DNA of 10,219 nt from the NCBI GenBank assembly GCA_040007195.1, contig JBDTVQ010000252.1, forward strand, positions 1 through 10,219. Direction: 5' to 3'. The number at the start of each line of letters is the position of its first letter. The stretch's first letter is position 1. Of this stretch, positions 1 to 7,774 are shown piece after piece. This DNA is from JAFLBB01 sp040007195. GTDB lineage: Bacteria > Acidobacteriota > Terriglobia > Bryobacterales > Bryobacteraceae. The translations under genes were made by a program, and so were the position numbers. The notes below the pieces were generated by a model. The model did not search any database. It saw only the letters and a program-made list of their open reading frames with translations, and was not told where the DNA came from.

Positions 1-2888
1 TTCTATTGGATGGCGCGCCTAATTCGACGTCGTCACAGAACCAGCCGGTGATCAACGCGAACCCGGATATGGTGCAGGAATTCAAAGTGGAGACGAACTC
101 GTTCAGCGCTGAATACGGTCGCGCGGCGGGCGGGGTTTTCAACGTCGTGACCAAGAGCGGGACGAACAGCTTGCACTTCACGGCGTACGAATTTTTTCGC
201 CACGAGAAGCTGAGCGATAGCGACTACTTCGCCAAGTTAAGCGGGACACAGAAGGCGCCGTTTCGCTTCAATCAATTTGGCGGCACGGTGGGCGGGCCGG
301 TGTACATTCCGAAAGTTTATGACGGGCGCAACCGGACGTTTTTCTTCTTCAACACGGAGTTTGTGCGGTTCACGCAGGGCATCACGTTTACCGCGGTGAC
401 GCCCGAGGCGGATCAACTGCGGGGCGATTTCAGCAACGCGCGGCTGGCCGATGGACGGCTGGTGAATATTTTCGATCCTTCGACGACCGCAGCGGTGGCG
501 GGCGGATTCACGCGCACGGTATTTCCGGGGAACATTATTCCCGCGAACCGGATCGATCCGGTGGCGGCCAAGGTGACCGCGCTGCTCCCGCGGCCGCAAG
601 TAGCGGGGCAACCGTTGGGACGCATCAACTACACGCGCACGGGCGGGAATCGCGTGCCGAAGGATTCCTACAGCATTCGCGGGGACCATAACTTCACGGC
701 GGCGAACCGGCTGTTTGCGCGCTACTCGTTCGATAACACGCCGCTGTACCGCGCGCTGGCGTATGGCCCGGATTTGAAAGCTTCTTCGCCGACGGCGGGG
801 CCGCAGGTGTTTACGCGGTGGAACGCGGTGGTGGAAGATTCGCATACTTTTTCGCCGAGCCTGCTGGGGACGTTCCGCTATTCGGTGACGCGGCTGGTGA
901 ATAACCGGCGGCCGTATTCGGACGGGTTTGATGTGACGTCGATCGGGTTGCCGTCGTACATGATCGGCGGGATGGTGGATCCGATTTCGCTGCCGGCGAT
1001 TAACATTACGGGACTGTCGCGCACGGGGTCGGTACCGAACACGGTGGTGGGCGGCTTTATCGGCGCGACGGACCTGATCAAGTTCGGGCCGACAACCCAT
1101 TCGATGCAGGGCTCGCTGAGCAAGACGTTGTCGAGCCATACGATGAAGTTTGGGGCGGAGTTCCGCGCGATTCAATTCAACGCGCAGCAGACGGGCGACC
1201 AGGCGACGGCGTTCAACTTCACGCCGAACTGGACGCAGGGACCGAACCCGACCGTGTCGAGCGCAACGGCGGGATTGGGGCTGGCGACGTTCCTGCTGGG
1301 AATTCCGGGGGGCGGCGTGGCGCCGGTTCCGTCATTGGCGATGACTACCAAGTATGCGGGCTTCTACATTCAGGACTCGTGGAAGATGACGCCCAAGCTG
1401 ACCTTGAACTGGGGCCTGCGCTATGAGTATGAAGGCGCGCGGACGGACCGGTTCAACCAACTGACGAACTTCGACTACAACGCGGCGTCACCGGTCAAGG
1501 GCGGCGGGTACAATCCGCTGGGCGGGCTGACGTTCGTGAACGTGGGCGGGCTTCCGCGCAACAATGCCAACGCGGACAGGAATAACTTTGCACCGCGGGC
1601 GGGCATTGCCTGGCGGGTGCTGCCGAAGACGGTCATCCGGACGGGCGCGGGATTGTTTTATGCCGCGACGACGGGCATTGGCGGCGGGGCGACGGCGTTC
1701 GGCGTGAGCGGATTCCAGGCATCGACGTCGATTGTGACGAGCCTCGATGGAGTGACGCCGATTGTGAAGTGGAGCGATCCGTATCCGCAGGGATTCAACA
1801 AGCCGACGGGATCGTCGCAGGGTTTGGCGACGCTGGCGGGACAGGACATCGCCTACTTCGACCGGGGCAACTATGTGCCTTATAGCGCGCAGTGGAGTTT
1901 CAGTATCCAGCAGGAGCTGCCCTTCAATACTCTGTTCGAGATCGGATACGCGGGCAGCCGAGGCGTGGGCTTCCAGCAGAACCGGACCTGGAATCAGTTG
2001 CCTGATTCGGCGCTCGCGCAGGGGAACGCTTTGCGCGACCAGGTGACCAATCCGTTCTTCGGCCAGATTGCCGTGGGGACGCTGGCGCAGCCGAGAGTGG
2101 CGCGGGCGCAGCTGCTGCGGCCGTACCCGCAATTTGGGTCGATCACGGCGCAGAGCTCGAGCTGGGCGAGTTCGAACTATAACGCGATGGAAGTGAAGAT
2201 GGAGAAGCGCTACGCGAGCGGCGTGAGCGCGATGGTGGCCTACACGTGGTCGAAGCTGTTCGATTATGGCATCGGGCCGTTCGCGGGCGAGACGCTGGGG
2301 GCCGATTCTTTCCAGAACAACAACAATCTGGCGGCCGATTGGGGCGTATCGCAGACCGACCAGACACACCGGATTTTGTTTAACGTCGTGTACGAACTGC
2401 CGTTTTTCAAGAACGGAAAAGGGACGGCGCAGCGGCTGTTGGGCGGCTGGCAGGTGGGCGGCATCTGGTCCGCATTTTCCGGCGGGCCGCTGGGGGTGAC
2501 ATCGCAGACCAACAACACGTTTTCCCAGGGCGGCGGGCAGCGTCCGAACTGGAATGGGAGCAATCCGTGCGTGGCCAATCCGACGGCTACCAACTGGTTG
2601 GACCCGTCTGTCTTTTCCGACCCGCCGGCGTATACGTTCGGCAACGCGCCGAGCAACTTCAACGGATGCCGCGGCGATTCGACGAACCAGATGGATGTGA
2701 ACTTCTCGAAGAACACGCGCATTCTGGAGCGGCTGAACCTGCAGTTCCGCGCGGAGATCTACAACATCACGAATGCGACGACGTTTGCGCCGCCGAACCA
2801 GCAGTTTGGCAACGTTCAGTTCGGCACGGTGAACGCTCAGGGGAATCTGCCGCGCATCATTCAGTTCGGATTGAAGCTGATCTACTGA
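1..2888 (+). CDS. TonB-dependent, Oar-like outer-membrane receptor (C-terminal part; 5' end outside window)
   Basis: The frame is open from the first base, and 961 codons are visible from position 3 to the TGA at 2886-2888. The TTG at 6 is an internal Leu codon (context LLDGAPN), not a start. The first ~55 visible residues are the end of the plug domain, with the motifs EFKVETNSFSAEYGRAAGG and VVTKSGTN. In acidobacterial Oar-like receptors these follow a signal peptide and a carboxypeptidase-regulatory-like domain, neither of which is visible here. The rest is a long beta-barrel rich in Asn, Gly and aromatics, with barrel motifs such as YIQDSWK, LNWGLRYEYEG, FAPRAGIAW and AEIYNITNATTF. It ends in FGLKLIY, a typical aromatic outer-membrane C-terminus. 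Family members are usually about 1,100-1,200 residues, so perhaps 150-250 are missing. The family imports or binds large substrates at the outer membrane using TonB energy; the substrate cannot be told from the sequence. No frameshift or stop is seen in the visible part. Confidence 0.93.
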   Translation, partial: LLDGAPNSTSSQNQPVINANPDMVQEFKVETNSFSAEYGRAAGGVFNVVTKSGTNSLHFTAYEFFRHEKLSDSDYFAKLSGTQKAPFRFNQFGGTVGGPVYIPKVYDGRNRTFFFFNTEFVRFTQGITFTAVTPEADQLRGDFSNARLADGRLVNIFDPSTTAAVAGGFTRTVFPGNIIPANRIDPVAAKVTALLPRPQVAGQPLGRINYTRTGGNRVPKDSYSIRGDHNFTAANRLFARYSFDNTPLYRALAYGPDLKASSPTAGPQVFTRWNAVVEDSHTFSPSLLGTFRYSVTRLVNNRRPYSDGFDVTSIGLPSYMIGGMVDPISLPAINITGLSRTGSVPNTVVGGFIGATDLIKFGPTTHSMQGSLSKTLSSHTMKFGAEFRAIQFNAQQTGDQATAFNFTPNWTQGPNPTVSSATAGLGLATFLLGIPGGGVAPVPSLAMTTKYAGFYIQDSWKMTPKLTLNWGLRYEYEGARTDRFNQLTNFDYNAASPVKGGGYNPLGGLTFVNVGGLPRNNANADRNNFAPRAGIAWRVLPKTVIRTGAGLFYAATTGIGGGATAFGVSGFQASTSIVTSLDGVTPIVKWSDPYPQGFNKPTGSSQGLATLAGQDIAYFDRGNYVPYSAQWSFSIQQELPFNTLFEIGYAGSRGVGFQQNRTWNQLPDSALAQGNALRDQVTNPFFGQIAVGTLAQPRVARAQLLRPYPQFGSITAQSSSWASSNYNAMEVKMEKRYASGVSAMVAYTWSKLFDYGIGPFAGETLGADSFQNNNNLAADWGVSQTDQTHRILFNVVYELPFFKNGKGTAQRLLGGWQVGGIWSAFSGGPLGVTSQTNNTFSQGGGQRPNWNGSNPCVANPTATNWLDPSVFSDPPAYTFGNAPSNFNGCRGDSTNQMDVNFSKNTRILERLNLQFRAEIYNITNATTFAPPNQQFGNVQFGTVNAQGNLPRIIQFGLKLIY

Positions 2889-2918
2889 GCGGGCAGCGCG
2901 GCGCCGGGGAGCTGTGTT

Positions 2919-2955
2919 GCGTTACCGGAGGGCGGCGCAGCGGCACCGGTAGCGC
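2919..2955 (+). other. possible RNA hairpin downstream of the receptor gene
   Basis: GCGTTACCGG (2919-2928) can pair with CCGGTAGCGC (2946-2955), giving 10 bp with one G-U pair around a 17-nt loop. It starts 31 nt after the receptor stop codon. No T-run follows, so it is not a classical intrinsic terminator. It may be a 3'-end-stabilising structure or part of the leader of the downstream kinase operon. In GC-rich DNA such a stem can arise by chance, so support is modest. Confidence 0.35.
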
Positions 2956-2968
2956 GTCAGGAAACATG

Positions 2969-2993
2969 GGCCGGATGGAGAGAAGATCCGGTT
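2969..2993 (+). other. possible small RNA hairpin with purine-rich loop
   Basis: CCGGAT (2971-2976) pairs with ATCCGG (2986-2991), and two flanking G-U pairs can extend the stem. The loop is the purine tract GGAGAGAAG, which resembles a Shine-Dalgarno sequence, but no credible reading frame starts just after it. It lies between the other two stems in the 168-nt gap. Confidence 0.35.
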
Positions 2994-3010
2994 CGTGGGC
3001 GCACGTAAGT

Positions 3011-3047
3011 TCCGAAACGGCTCTGCCCGCGGCAGGGCCGTTTCGGA
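3011..3047 (+). promoter_or_regulatory. 17-bp hairpin overlapping the ribosome binding site of the hybrid kinase gene
   Basis: The arms TCCGAAACGGC (3011-3021) and GCCGTTTCGGA (3037-3047) are exact reverse complements. The interior continues with a G-U pair and five Watson-Crick pairs to a CGC loop (3028-3030). The right arm ends in GGA at 3045-3047, the first three bases of the GGAG Shine-Dalgarno of the GTG start at 3057. If folded in RNA, the stem would hide the ribosome binding site. No T-tract follows, so simple intrinsic termination is less likely. A DNA operator or a transcription attenuator for the receptor gene remain alternatives. Confidence 0.6.
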
Positions 3048-3056
3048 GCGACTGGC

Positions 3057-6000
3057 GTGACAAAAAATCCGAACACCCGACGCGAGCCGGATGCGGGAGA
3101 TGCGATTCCCGATCTCGCGGCGCGGGCTAGCGGTGAAAATCTCTGGCTGGCCCTACGTGGATACGGCTGTGCACTGGCGAGCATCGCGCTGGCGACGTGG
3201 CTGCGGGTGCTGCTTGATCCCGTACTGGGCGGCCGCATTCCCTTCCCCACGCTGATCGCGGCGGTGCTGCTGACGGCCTGGTATGGGGGCGTGCGGCCGG
3301 CGCTGCTGGCGATTGTGCTTGGGGCCGGAGCAGCGGACTATTTTCTAATTACGCCGCGGGGCCAATTTAGTTTGACGTCCGCGGTTGCGGTCGTCGAGCT
3401 AGCCTGCTTCGTCGCGTTGTGCGCGGGCATCGTCGCGTGCACGGGAATCCTGAAGGCGGCCGAGGCGGCAACCGGGGAAAGTCTGCGGCGGGCGCGGCAA
3501 GCACTGACGGAGACTGAGGAACGGTTGCGCGTTACGCTGGGGGCCGCGGGAGTCGCGGTATGGAGTTGGGATATTGAGCGCGACGCAGTGGAAGCCGACG
3601 ACAAGTGCTGCCACTTATTTGGGTTGCCCGAGGGACAGTTTCCGGTGCCAGTCGAGGGATCGATGGCGCTGGTGCACAGGGACGATATAGCGAGGGTGCG
3701 ATTGGAAGTGGCGGCATCGGTGGAGGGGGGACAAGACTTCCGCACGGAGTTTCGGGTGGTGTGGCCAACGGGCGCGGTGCGGTCGCTAGCCGCGCGCGGG
3801 CAGGTATTCCTGGGAGGGGACGGGAGGCCGGAGCGGCTGACGGGCGTGTTCTGGGATGTGACCGAACGCGTTGCCGCCGACGGGAAGTTTCGCGCACTGC
3901 TCGAAGCCGCGCCGGACGCAATGGTGGTAGCGAACCGAGAGGGGACGATCACGCTGGTGAACGCGCAGGTGGAGAAGCTGTTCGGCTATGATCGCGACGA
4001 GTTGCTGGGGCGGAATATCGACATTCTGGTGCCTGGGCGGTTCCGGGGAAAGCATCCAGAGCATCGCGCGAATTTTTTTGCCGATCCGCGAGTGCGGTCT
4101 ATGGGAGCGGGGCTGGAGCTATTTGCGCGGCGTAAGGACGGCACGGAGTTTGCGGTAGAGATCAGCCTCAGTCCAATTGAGACCGAGGAAGGAACGCTGG
4201 TTTCCAGTGCGATTCGCGATATCACGGAACGAAGGAGCGCGGAACGGAGCCGGGAGCAACTGGCCTCCATTGTGGACAGCTCGGCCGACGCTATCGTGGG
4301 CAAGGCGCTGGACGGAACCATTCTGACCTGGAACAAGGCGGCGGAACGGCTATACGGATACGCGGCGGAAGAGGCATTGGGCAGGCCGGTGGCGATGCTG
4401 CAGCAGCCGGGAGCCGCCGATGAAATGCCGCACATCATTGCAAAGCTGCAACGGGGAGAGCTGATCAAGCAAGAGACGGTGAGGGTAGGCAAGGGCGGCA
4501 GGCTGATTGAGGTTGCGCTGTCGCTGTCGCCGATTCGAAATTCGGCCGGGGAAATAACGGGGGTTTCCTCGATTGCGCGGGACATCAGCGAACTGGAACG
4601 GGCGGAGGCGAAGTTCCGCGGGCTGCTTGAGGCGGCGCCGGACGCGGTGGTGGTGGTGAATCGCGAGGGGAAGATCTTACTGGTGAACTCGCAAGTGGAG
4701 ATGGTGTTCGGCTATGAGCGGGACGAACTGCTGGGACATCCGGTGGAGATGCTGGTTCCGCAGCGGTTTCGCGGGGGGCATCCTGGGCATCGGGAGGCAT
4801 TTTTCTCCGATCCGCGTGTGCGGACGATGGGGGCGGGGGTGGAGCTATTCGCGCTGCGCAAGGACGGTACGGAGTTCCCGACCGAGATCAGCCTGAGCCC
4901 GCTCGATACCGAAGACGGGGTGCTGGTGTCGGGCGCGATACGGGACATTACCGAGCGCCGGCGGGTGGAGCGGGAGATCTTGAGCCTGAACAGCCGGCTG
5001 GAGGAGTCTGCCGCCGACGCGGAGGCGGCGAACCGGGCCAAGAGCACGTTCCTGTCGACGATGTCGCACGAGATTCGGACGCCGTTGAACGCGATTCTGG
5101 GCTACGCGCAGTTGATGTCACGCGATGCGGGACTAAGCGCCGAGGCGAAGGCGAACCTGGCTGTGATTGGGCGAAGCGGAGAGCATCTGCTGACGTTGAT
5201 CAACGACATTTTGGATATGTCGAAGATCGAGGCGGGGCGGATTGAGATCACGCAGCTCACCTTTAACCTTCCCAGGATGCTGTCCGACCTGGCGGCGATG
5301 TTCCGGCTTCGGGCCGAGGCCAAGGCACTTCGATTCGATATGTTCGCCGATGGGGAAGATGTGGCATATGTGGTGACCGACGAAGGCAAGCTGCGCCAGG
5401 CGCTGATCAACCTTCTGGGGAACGCGATCAAGTTCACCAAGTGCGGCGGCGTGACGATGAACGTGACGATGGCGACGCGGGACAGCGGCGGGTTGTGGCT
5501 GGTGGCGCTGGTGAAGGATTCCGGTCCGGGGATTGGGAACGACGACCAGACCAGACTATTCGAGCCGTTTCAACAGGCCAAGGGGCTGCTGAATACGCAA
5601 GAGGGCACGGGCCTGGGTTTGGCGATCAGCCGCAAGTATGCGCGGCTGATGGGAGGCGACCTGACGGTGGAAAGCGCGGTGGGTGAGGGTTCGACGTTCC
5701 GGTTCGAGATTCCCGTGGGCCGTGGCGACGGGACGGTGGCGGTCCGGCGGACGGCTTCCCGGCGGATCACCGGGATCAGCGAGGGCAGGCAGGGTCCGGA
5801 GATTCTGGTGGTCGACGACCAGATAGAGAACCGTCACTGGTTGATGAAGTTGCTGACGGCGATCGGCTATACGGTGCAGGGAGCCGAGAACGGCGAGGCG
5901 GCCTTGCGAACCTGGAAGGAACGGAGCCCGCGGGTGGTGCTGATGGACGTCCATATGCCGGTGATGAACGGGCTGGAGGCGACCAAACGGATCAAGGACG

Positions 6001-6428
6001 ACCCACGGGGGAAGGAAACGGCGGTGATTGTGTTGACGGCGAGCGCACTGGACGAAGACCGGCGGTCAGTGGCAACCAGCGGGGCTGACGGTTACCTGTC
6101 AAAACCTTGCCAGGAGAACGAGCTTCTGGAGATGATCGCCGCATTGACAGGGATGTCGTACGAATATGAAGCGGCAGAGCCGGGGAGCGCGGCCTCAGTG
6201 CCGGGAAACACGGCACGGATATCGAACTGGCTGCTGCAGTTGCCACGGGAGCGTCTGGAAGCACTTCGAGATGCGACGTTGGCGGGAAGCAAGCGGCAGT
6301 TGGACGAACTGATCTGCCTGCTGCGCGAGGAGGCGGGAGGAGAAGCGGCTCACGATCTCCAACATCTCGCCGATAAATACGAGTATGACGTCTTGACAAG
6401 ATTGTTGGAGGAAGCATGCAGCCGTTAA
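3057..6428 (+). CDS. membrane-anchored hybrid sensor histidine kinase (DUF4118-4xPAS-HisKA-HATPase-REC)
   Basis: This is a sensor kinase of 1,123 aa that would autophosphorylate on His and pass phosphate to its own receiver. The GTG at 3057 is chosen because GGAG (3045-3048) lies 8 nt upstream. Residues ~31-131 form four hydrophobic segments resembling the DUF4118 (KdpD-type) membrane domain. Four PAS domains follow at about 155-270, 275-393, 400-512 and 517-635. HisKA lies at ~661-727 with H671 in SHEIRTPLN. The ATPase domain lies at ~775-886 with an intact N box (N785, N789), G1 (D821, DSGPGIG), F box (LFEPFQQ) and G2 (GTGLGLAISRK). The receiver lies at ~915-1030 with D920, D921, phospho-acceptor D964 and K1016. 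The helical C-terminal tail (~1052-1123) lacks an Hpt-type HxLKG motif. All catalytic motifs look intact. PAS2 and PAS4 are close duplicates. The next gene overlaps it by 13 bp, so the two are probably co-translated. The signal sensed is unknown. Confidence 0.95.
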   Translation: MTKNPNTRREPDAGDAIPDLAARASGENLWLALRGYGCALASIALATWLRVLLDPVLGGRIPFPTLIAAVLLTAWYGGVRPALLAIVLGAGAADYFLITPRGQFSLTSAVAVVELACFVALCAGIVACTGILKAAEAATGESLRRARQALTETEERLRVTLGAAGVAVWSWDIERDAVEADDKCCHLFGLPEGQFPVPVEGSMALVHRDDIARVRLEVAASVEGGQDFRTEFRVVWPTGAVRSLAARGQVFLGGDGRPERLTGVFWDVTERVAADGKFRALLEAAPDAMVVANREGTITLVNAQVEKLFGYDRDELLGRNIDILVPGRFRGKHPEHRANFFADPRVRSMGAGLELFARRKDGTEFAVEISLSPIETEEGTLVSSAIRDITERRSAERSREQLASIVDSSADAIVGKALDGTILTWNKAAERLYGYAAEEALGRPVAMLQQPGAADEMPHIIAKLQRGELIKQETVRVGKGGRLIEVALSLSPIRNSAGEITGVSSIARDISELERAEAKFRGLLEAAPDAVVVVNREGKILLVNSQVEMVFGYERDELLGHPVEMLVPQRFRGGHPGHREAFFSDPRVRTMGAGVELFALRKDGTEFPTEISLSPLDTEDGVLVSGAIRDITERRRVEREILSLNSRLEESAADAEAANRAKSTFLSTMSHEIRTPLNAILGYAQLMSRDAGLSAEAKANLAVIGRSGEHLLTLINDILDMSKIEAGRIEITQLTFNLPRMLSDLAAMFRLRAEAKALRFDMFADGEDVAYVVTDEGKLRQALINLLGNAIKFTKCGGVTMNVTMATRDSGGLWLVALVKDSGPGIGNDDQTRLFEPFQQAKGLLNTQEGTGLGLAISRKYARLMGGDLTVESAVGEGSTFRFEIPVGRGDGTVAVRRTASRRITGISEGRQGPEILVVDDQIENRHWLMKLLTAIGYTVQGAENGEAALRTWKERSPRVVLMDVHMPVMNGLEATKRIKDDPRGKETAVIVLTASALDEDRRSVATSGADGYLSKPCQENELLEMIAALTGMSYEYEAAEPGSAASVPGNTARISNWLLQLPRERLEALRDATLAGSKRQLDELICLLREEAGGEAAHDLQHLADKYEYDVLTRLLEEACSR
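3885..4235 (+). repeat. PAS2 copy of an internal PAS duplication
   Basis: Residues 277-393 of the hybrid kinase align without gaps over 117 residues to residues 519-635 (4611-4961). By eye about 87 of 117 are identical, including LLEAAPDA, LVN.QVE, FRG.HP.HR, DPRVR and RKDGTEF. PAS3 between them is clearly different, so this is an A-B-A' arrangement. Confidence 0.85.
4611..4961 (+). repeat. PAS4 copy of an internal PAS duplication
   Basis: This is the second copy of the 117-residue PAS unit, 726 bp downstream of the first and in the same frame. The DNA is diverged, with many third-position changes, so the duplication is not very recent. It directly precedes the coiled-coil linker and HisKA domain. 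Confidence 0.85.
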
Positions 6429-7603
6429 CCGGCCCGGCGTTGTCCCCTAGCGCCAACATAATGATCGTGGACGATAATCCAGCGAACCTCAGATTGCTGG
6501 AAGACATGTTGAGGCAGCAGGGACACGAGGTTCACTCGTTTCCGTTGGGCCGGTTGGCACTGGCGGCGGCGGCGCGGAAGCCGCCGGATCTGATCCTGCT
6601 CGACGTCAACATGCCGGAAATGAACGGCTACGAGGTGTGCGAGCGGCTGAAGACGTCGGGCGACGTTGCGAAGGTCCCTGTGATTTTTCTCAGCGCGCTG
6701 ACCGAAACCAAAGACAAAGTGATGGCATTCCGGTCGGGCGCGGTGGACTACATCTCCAAGCCGTTTCAATTCGAGGAGGTTCATGCGCGGGTGGAGACGC
6801 ACCTGGAGCTGCATAATTTGCAGCGGGCGTTGTTGCGGCAGAACGAGAGCCTGGAGCAGGTGGTGGCAGCGCGGACGCGGGAACTGGCCCAGGCAAACGA
6901 ACGGTTGACGATTCTTGACCGATCGAAGGATGACTTTCTCAGGCTCATTTCCCACGAGTTCCGAACACCGCTGAACGGGTTGATGGGCGTGGCGGAACTG
7001 ATTCTGGCGGCCAGCCCGGCGACACCCGAGCAGGCGGGGCTGCAATCGTTATTTGAGCGGTGCCGCGAGCGGCTGGTGTCGCTGCTGGACGATGCGTTGT
7101 TGTTCACGCAGATTGGCGTCACGGGCGACCAGGTCCAGTTCTCAAAAGCGCCGTTGAATGAAATTGTCGACCGTGCGGTGTTGATGTCGGTCGAGTTCGC
7201 CGAGTCACGGAGCGTGACACTGGCATCGGAGAGGCGCGATTTGGGAGTGGTGTGGGGAACGCGGGAGCTGCTGGTGCGGGCGGTTCACTCGTTGATCGAG
7301 ACGGCGGTCAAATTTTCGGCGAAGGGCAAGACGGTGCGGCTGACCAGCGCGATTTCCGGCGGGCACCGAAAGCTGATGATTGACGCAGAGGGGCGGATGA
7401 TACCCGACGCCGTGGTAACGAAGTTCTTCGATCTATTTTCCGTGACCGAGGTGATTTTGCCGGGAGGCGATATGGGAATCACGGCCCCACTCGCCTCTCG
7501 CATTCTGACTTTGTTAGGCGCCTCGGTCAACGTGGAAAACTGCGAGGATTTCGGAATCCGGATGACGGTCCGGTTCCGGGACGCCGGGATGTCCACGCCG
7601 TAG
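6416..7603 (+). CDS. receiver-histidine kinase protein (REC-coiled coil-HisKA-degenerate ATPase)
   Basis: This is a soluble 395-aa signalling protein with no signal peptide or membrane segment. The ATG at 6416 follows GGAGG (6407-6411) by 4 nt and lies inside the 3' end of the hybrid kinase gene, a 13-bp overlap that suggests coupling. The receiver (~14-130) has D19, D20, phospho-acceptor D63 (LILLDVNMP) and K115. A coiled-coil linker (~133-170) leads to HisKA with H180 in SHEFRTPLN. The ATPase region (~275-390) is recognisable but eroded. The N box reads HSLIETAVKFS, with S and T where N is expected. The G1 box reads DAEGRMIP rather than DxGxGIP. The G2 box reads GDMGITAPLA rather than GTGLGLA. 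It may therefore be a poor ATPase that receives phosphate from the upstream kinase through D63 or H180. A distant but active kinase cannot be excluded. Its last 90 bp overlap the convergent gene on the other strand. Confidence 0.92.
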   Translation: MQPLTGPALSPSANIMIVDDNPANLRLLEDMLRQQGHEVHSFPLGRLALAAAARKPPDLILLDVNMPEMNGYEVCERLKTSGDVAKVPVIFLSALTETKDKVMAFRSGAVDYISKPFQFEEVHARVETHLELHNLQRALLRQNESLEQVVAARTRELAQANERLTILDRSKDDFLRLISHEFRTPLNGLMGVAELILAASPATPEQAGLQSLFERCRERLVSLLDDALLFTQIGVTGDQVQFSKAPLNEIVDRAVLMSVEFAESRSVTLASERRDLGVVWGTRELLVRAVHSLIETAVKFSAKGKTVRLTSAISGGHRKLMIDAEGRMIPDAVVTKFFDLFSVTEVILPGGDMGITAPLASRILTLLGASVNVENCEDFGIRMTVRFRDAGMSTP

Positions 7604-7774
7604 ACGCTTCCGCAGCCAGGCGGCGGCGACCGTGAGTCCGACACCGGCGCCGGCGCCGAGGTAGGCCGTCAACCAGGCGGCCATGCAGGCGGGGCATTTC
7701 GGCATCGTGGCAAATATGGCGGCTGATGCCGAGCCACAAGCGATGCCTGCCGGGAGGGTGAGGCGCGGGGTCAT
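7514..7774 (-). CDS. small membrane protein with CPxC motif (function unknown; MerC-like look)
   Basis: This is an 86-aa protein. The start at 7774 is chosen because its ATG overlaps the DUF899 stop as ATGA (7771-7774), and GGAGA (7781-7785 on this strand) lies 6 nt upstream. Two hydrophobic segments (~9-24 and ~33-54) flank KCPAC (C27, C30), and C13 lies within the first helix. The positive stretch RKRLRR follows the second helix, favouring a cytoplasmic C-terminus. The arrangement of a Cys pair between two Gly/Ala-rich helices resembles the start of MerC-type mercury transporters, but this is a weak, by-eye similarity. The last ~29 residues are polar and are read antisense to the end of the kinase gene, so this tail may have been acquired by loss of an earlier stop. 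It is probably translated together with the upstream thiol protein. The frame and coupling are clear; the function is not. Confidence 0.72.
   Translation of the reverse strand: MTPRLTLPAGIACGSASAAIFATMPKCPACMAAWLTAYLGAGAGVGLTVAAAWLRKRLRRGHPGVPEPDRHPDSEILAVFHVDRGA

Noticed and set aside
237..1175. 312-codon open frame antisense to the receptor gene
   Set aside because: Arg/His-rich composition typical of the reverse strand of GC-rich codons, with no recognisable domain; the receptor frame is clearly the coding one.
1488..2369. 293-codon antisense open frame in the receptor gene
   Set aside because: Same Arg-rich shadow pattern opposite well-conserved barrel sequence.
2889..3056. Known riboswitch (such as c-di-GMP or cobalamin class) in the gap
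   Set aside because: I could not match conserved core sequences of these classes; only generic stems are supported.
2567..3130. 187-codon plus-strand frame spanning the receptor end and the gap
   Set aside because: Overlaps the real receptor C-terminus and the real kinase start in another frame; low-complexity product with no family resemblance.
7645..7658. 14-bp GC palindrome CGGCGCCGGCGCCG as a possible terminator
   Set aside because: It has no T-tract and is explained by codons for the GAGAG stretch in a transmembrane helix of the small membrane protein.
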